Below are positions 63,585-64,000 of a DNA stretch of 64,000 bases, in pieces (the first letter of the stretch is position 1; the number at the start of each line of letters is the position of its first letter). Location of the stretch: contig JAIVFH010000154.1 of assembly GCA_025765595.1 (NCBI GenBank), forward strand, positions 1 to 64,000, read 5' to 3'. The notes under the pieces are model-generated. The model did no database searches. It saw only the letters and a program-made list of their open reading frames with translations, and was not told the DNA's origin. The DNA is from Obelidium mucronatum (lineage: Eukaryota; Chytridiomycota; Chytridiomycetes; Chytridiales; Chytriomycetaceae). Position numbers and translations under genes: made by a program.

Positions 63585-64000
63585 ATGGGAAAGTTCTTTG
63601 ACACCCTCGAACCACACCACTATGACTTCATTGAGAAGCAACGCATGTATTTCCTCGCTTCCTCATCCTTCAAAGAAAACACTCGCGTCAACGTGTCGCC
63701 GAAAGGCTACGAGTCCTTGCGTGTCGTCGACAACAAAGTCTACCATCTCGATCTAACCGGATCCGGGGCCGAAACAATCGCCCATTTGACTGAAAACGGG
63801 AGAGTCACTGTCATGCTGTGCGCCTTTGAAGGCCCACCAAACATTATGAGACTGTGGTGCAAAGCCAGGATTGTGCTCGCGAAAGATGCCGAGTTTGAGG
63901 ACTTGATGCATGACTTTTTCCTTCCTGGATCGGACAGCAAGGGATTCGATCTATCCTTGTGGGAGATATTTTTCAAGTGGGGACTAGCTGTGGATATGCG
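63585..64000 (+). CDS. PNPOx-like flavin-binding family protein, cut by window end
   Basis: Open from ATG 63585 (MGKFFDTLEPHHYDFIEKQR) to the window edge without a stop, 138 residues visible. The pattern RMYFLASSS, RVNVSPKGYESLRVVD and YLDLTGSG-like HLDLTGSGAETIAHL fits the pyridoxamine 5'-phosphate oxidase-like split-barrel fold, followed by RVTVMLCAFEGPPNIMRLW. Such proteins bind FMN or F420; this subgroup is common in fungi and of unknown substrate. Only the N-terminal two thirds are present. Confidence 0.82.
   Translation, partial: MGKFFDTLEPHHYDFIEKQRMYFLASSSFKENTRVNVSPKGYESLRVVDNKVYHLDLTGSGAETIAHLTENGRVTVMLCAFEGPPNIMRLWCKARIVLAKDAEFEDLMHDFFLPGSDSKGFDLSLWEIFFKWGLAVDM

Overview
This window is nuclear DNA of a eukaryote with many short GT-AG introns (mostly about 50-110 nt), genes on both strands, little intergenic space and no operons. 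The gene content points to an early-diverging, probably chytrid-like fungus. Fungal-style genes (a Dal5/Tna1-type MFS permease, a secreted fungal-type acid phosphatase, an Snt1-type corepressor) sit beside genes that Dikarya usually lack or have reduced: a vinculin homologue, BRCA2 with many BRC repeats, ARL2, MEMO1, METTL23, and F-box/plant-type LRR proteins. The lineage is my inference; no rRNA or other marker is present.

Layout. 0-11 kb: a small Cys-rich hypothetical, a decayed cytochrome P450, ARL2, a zinc-dependent deaminase and, divergently, a 9-exon APC1. 11-24 kb: MFS permease, a small Cys-rich membrane protein, NIP7 divergent from BRCA2, a SET-MYND protein, two tandem paralogues of the Cys-rich membrane protein, and a class-IV PLP aminotransferase. 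24-33 kb: histone H2B with a 12-nt first exon, then two tandem F-box/LRR genes. The first is split by a 4.4-kb Ty1/copia element with identical 181-bp LTRs and a 5-bp target duplication. 33-45 kb: SNT1/NCoR-like gene, C2HC zinc-finger protein, EXPERA-domain protein, and MEMO1 divergent from vinculin with 15 bp between start codons. 45-55 kb: a hypothetical, UTP14, SEN34 and a long Ala/Pro/Lys repeat protein. 55-64 kb: acid phosphatase, GT61-like glycosyltransferase, MAEA/Gid9, METTL23-like methyltransferase, argininosuccinate lyase, two tandem mitochondrial-type coiled-coil proteins, and a truncated PNPOx-like flavoprotein.

The most unusual structure is a family of short GC-rich hairpins (core GCC-TWC-GGC, with covarying arms) packed into three unusually long introns, in ARL2, APC1 and argininosuccinate lyase, always in the same orientation relative to the host gene. 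One strand of each hairpin would carry a UNCG tetraloop. A second broad observation is that single-base frame breaks are common in some conserved genes (BRCA2, UTP14, vinculin, MAEA, NIP7, phosphatase, P450) and absent from others of similar size (APC1, SNT1, MFS, argininosuccinate lyase). This leaves open assembly indels, gene decay or something more interesting. Exon boundaries were placed by eye from splice signals and family alignment and have not been tested against transcripts.
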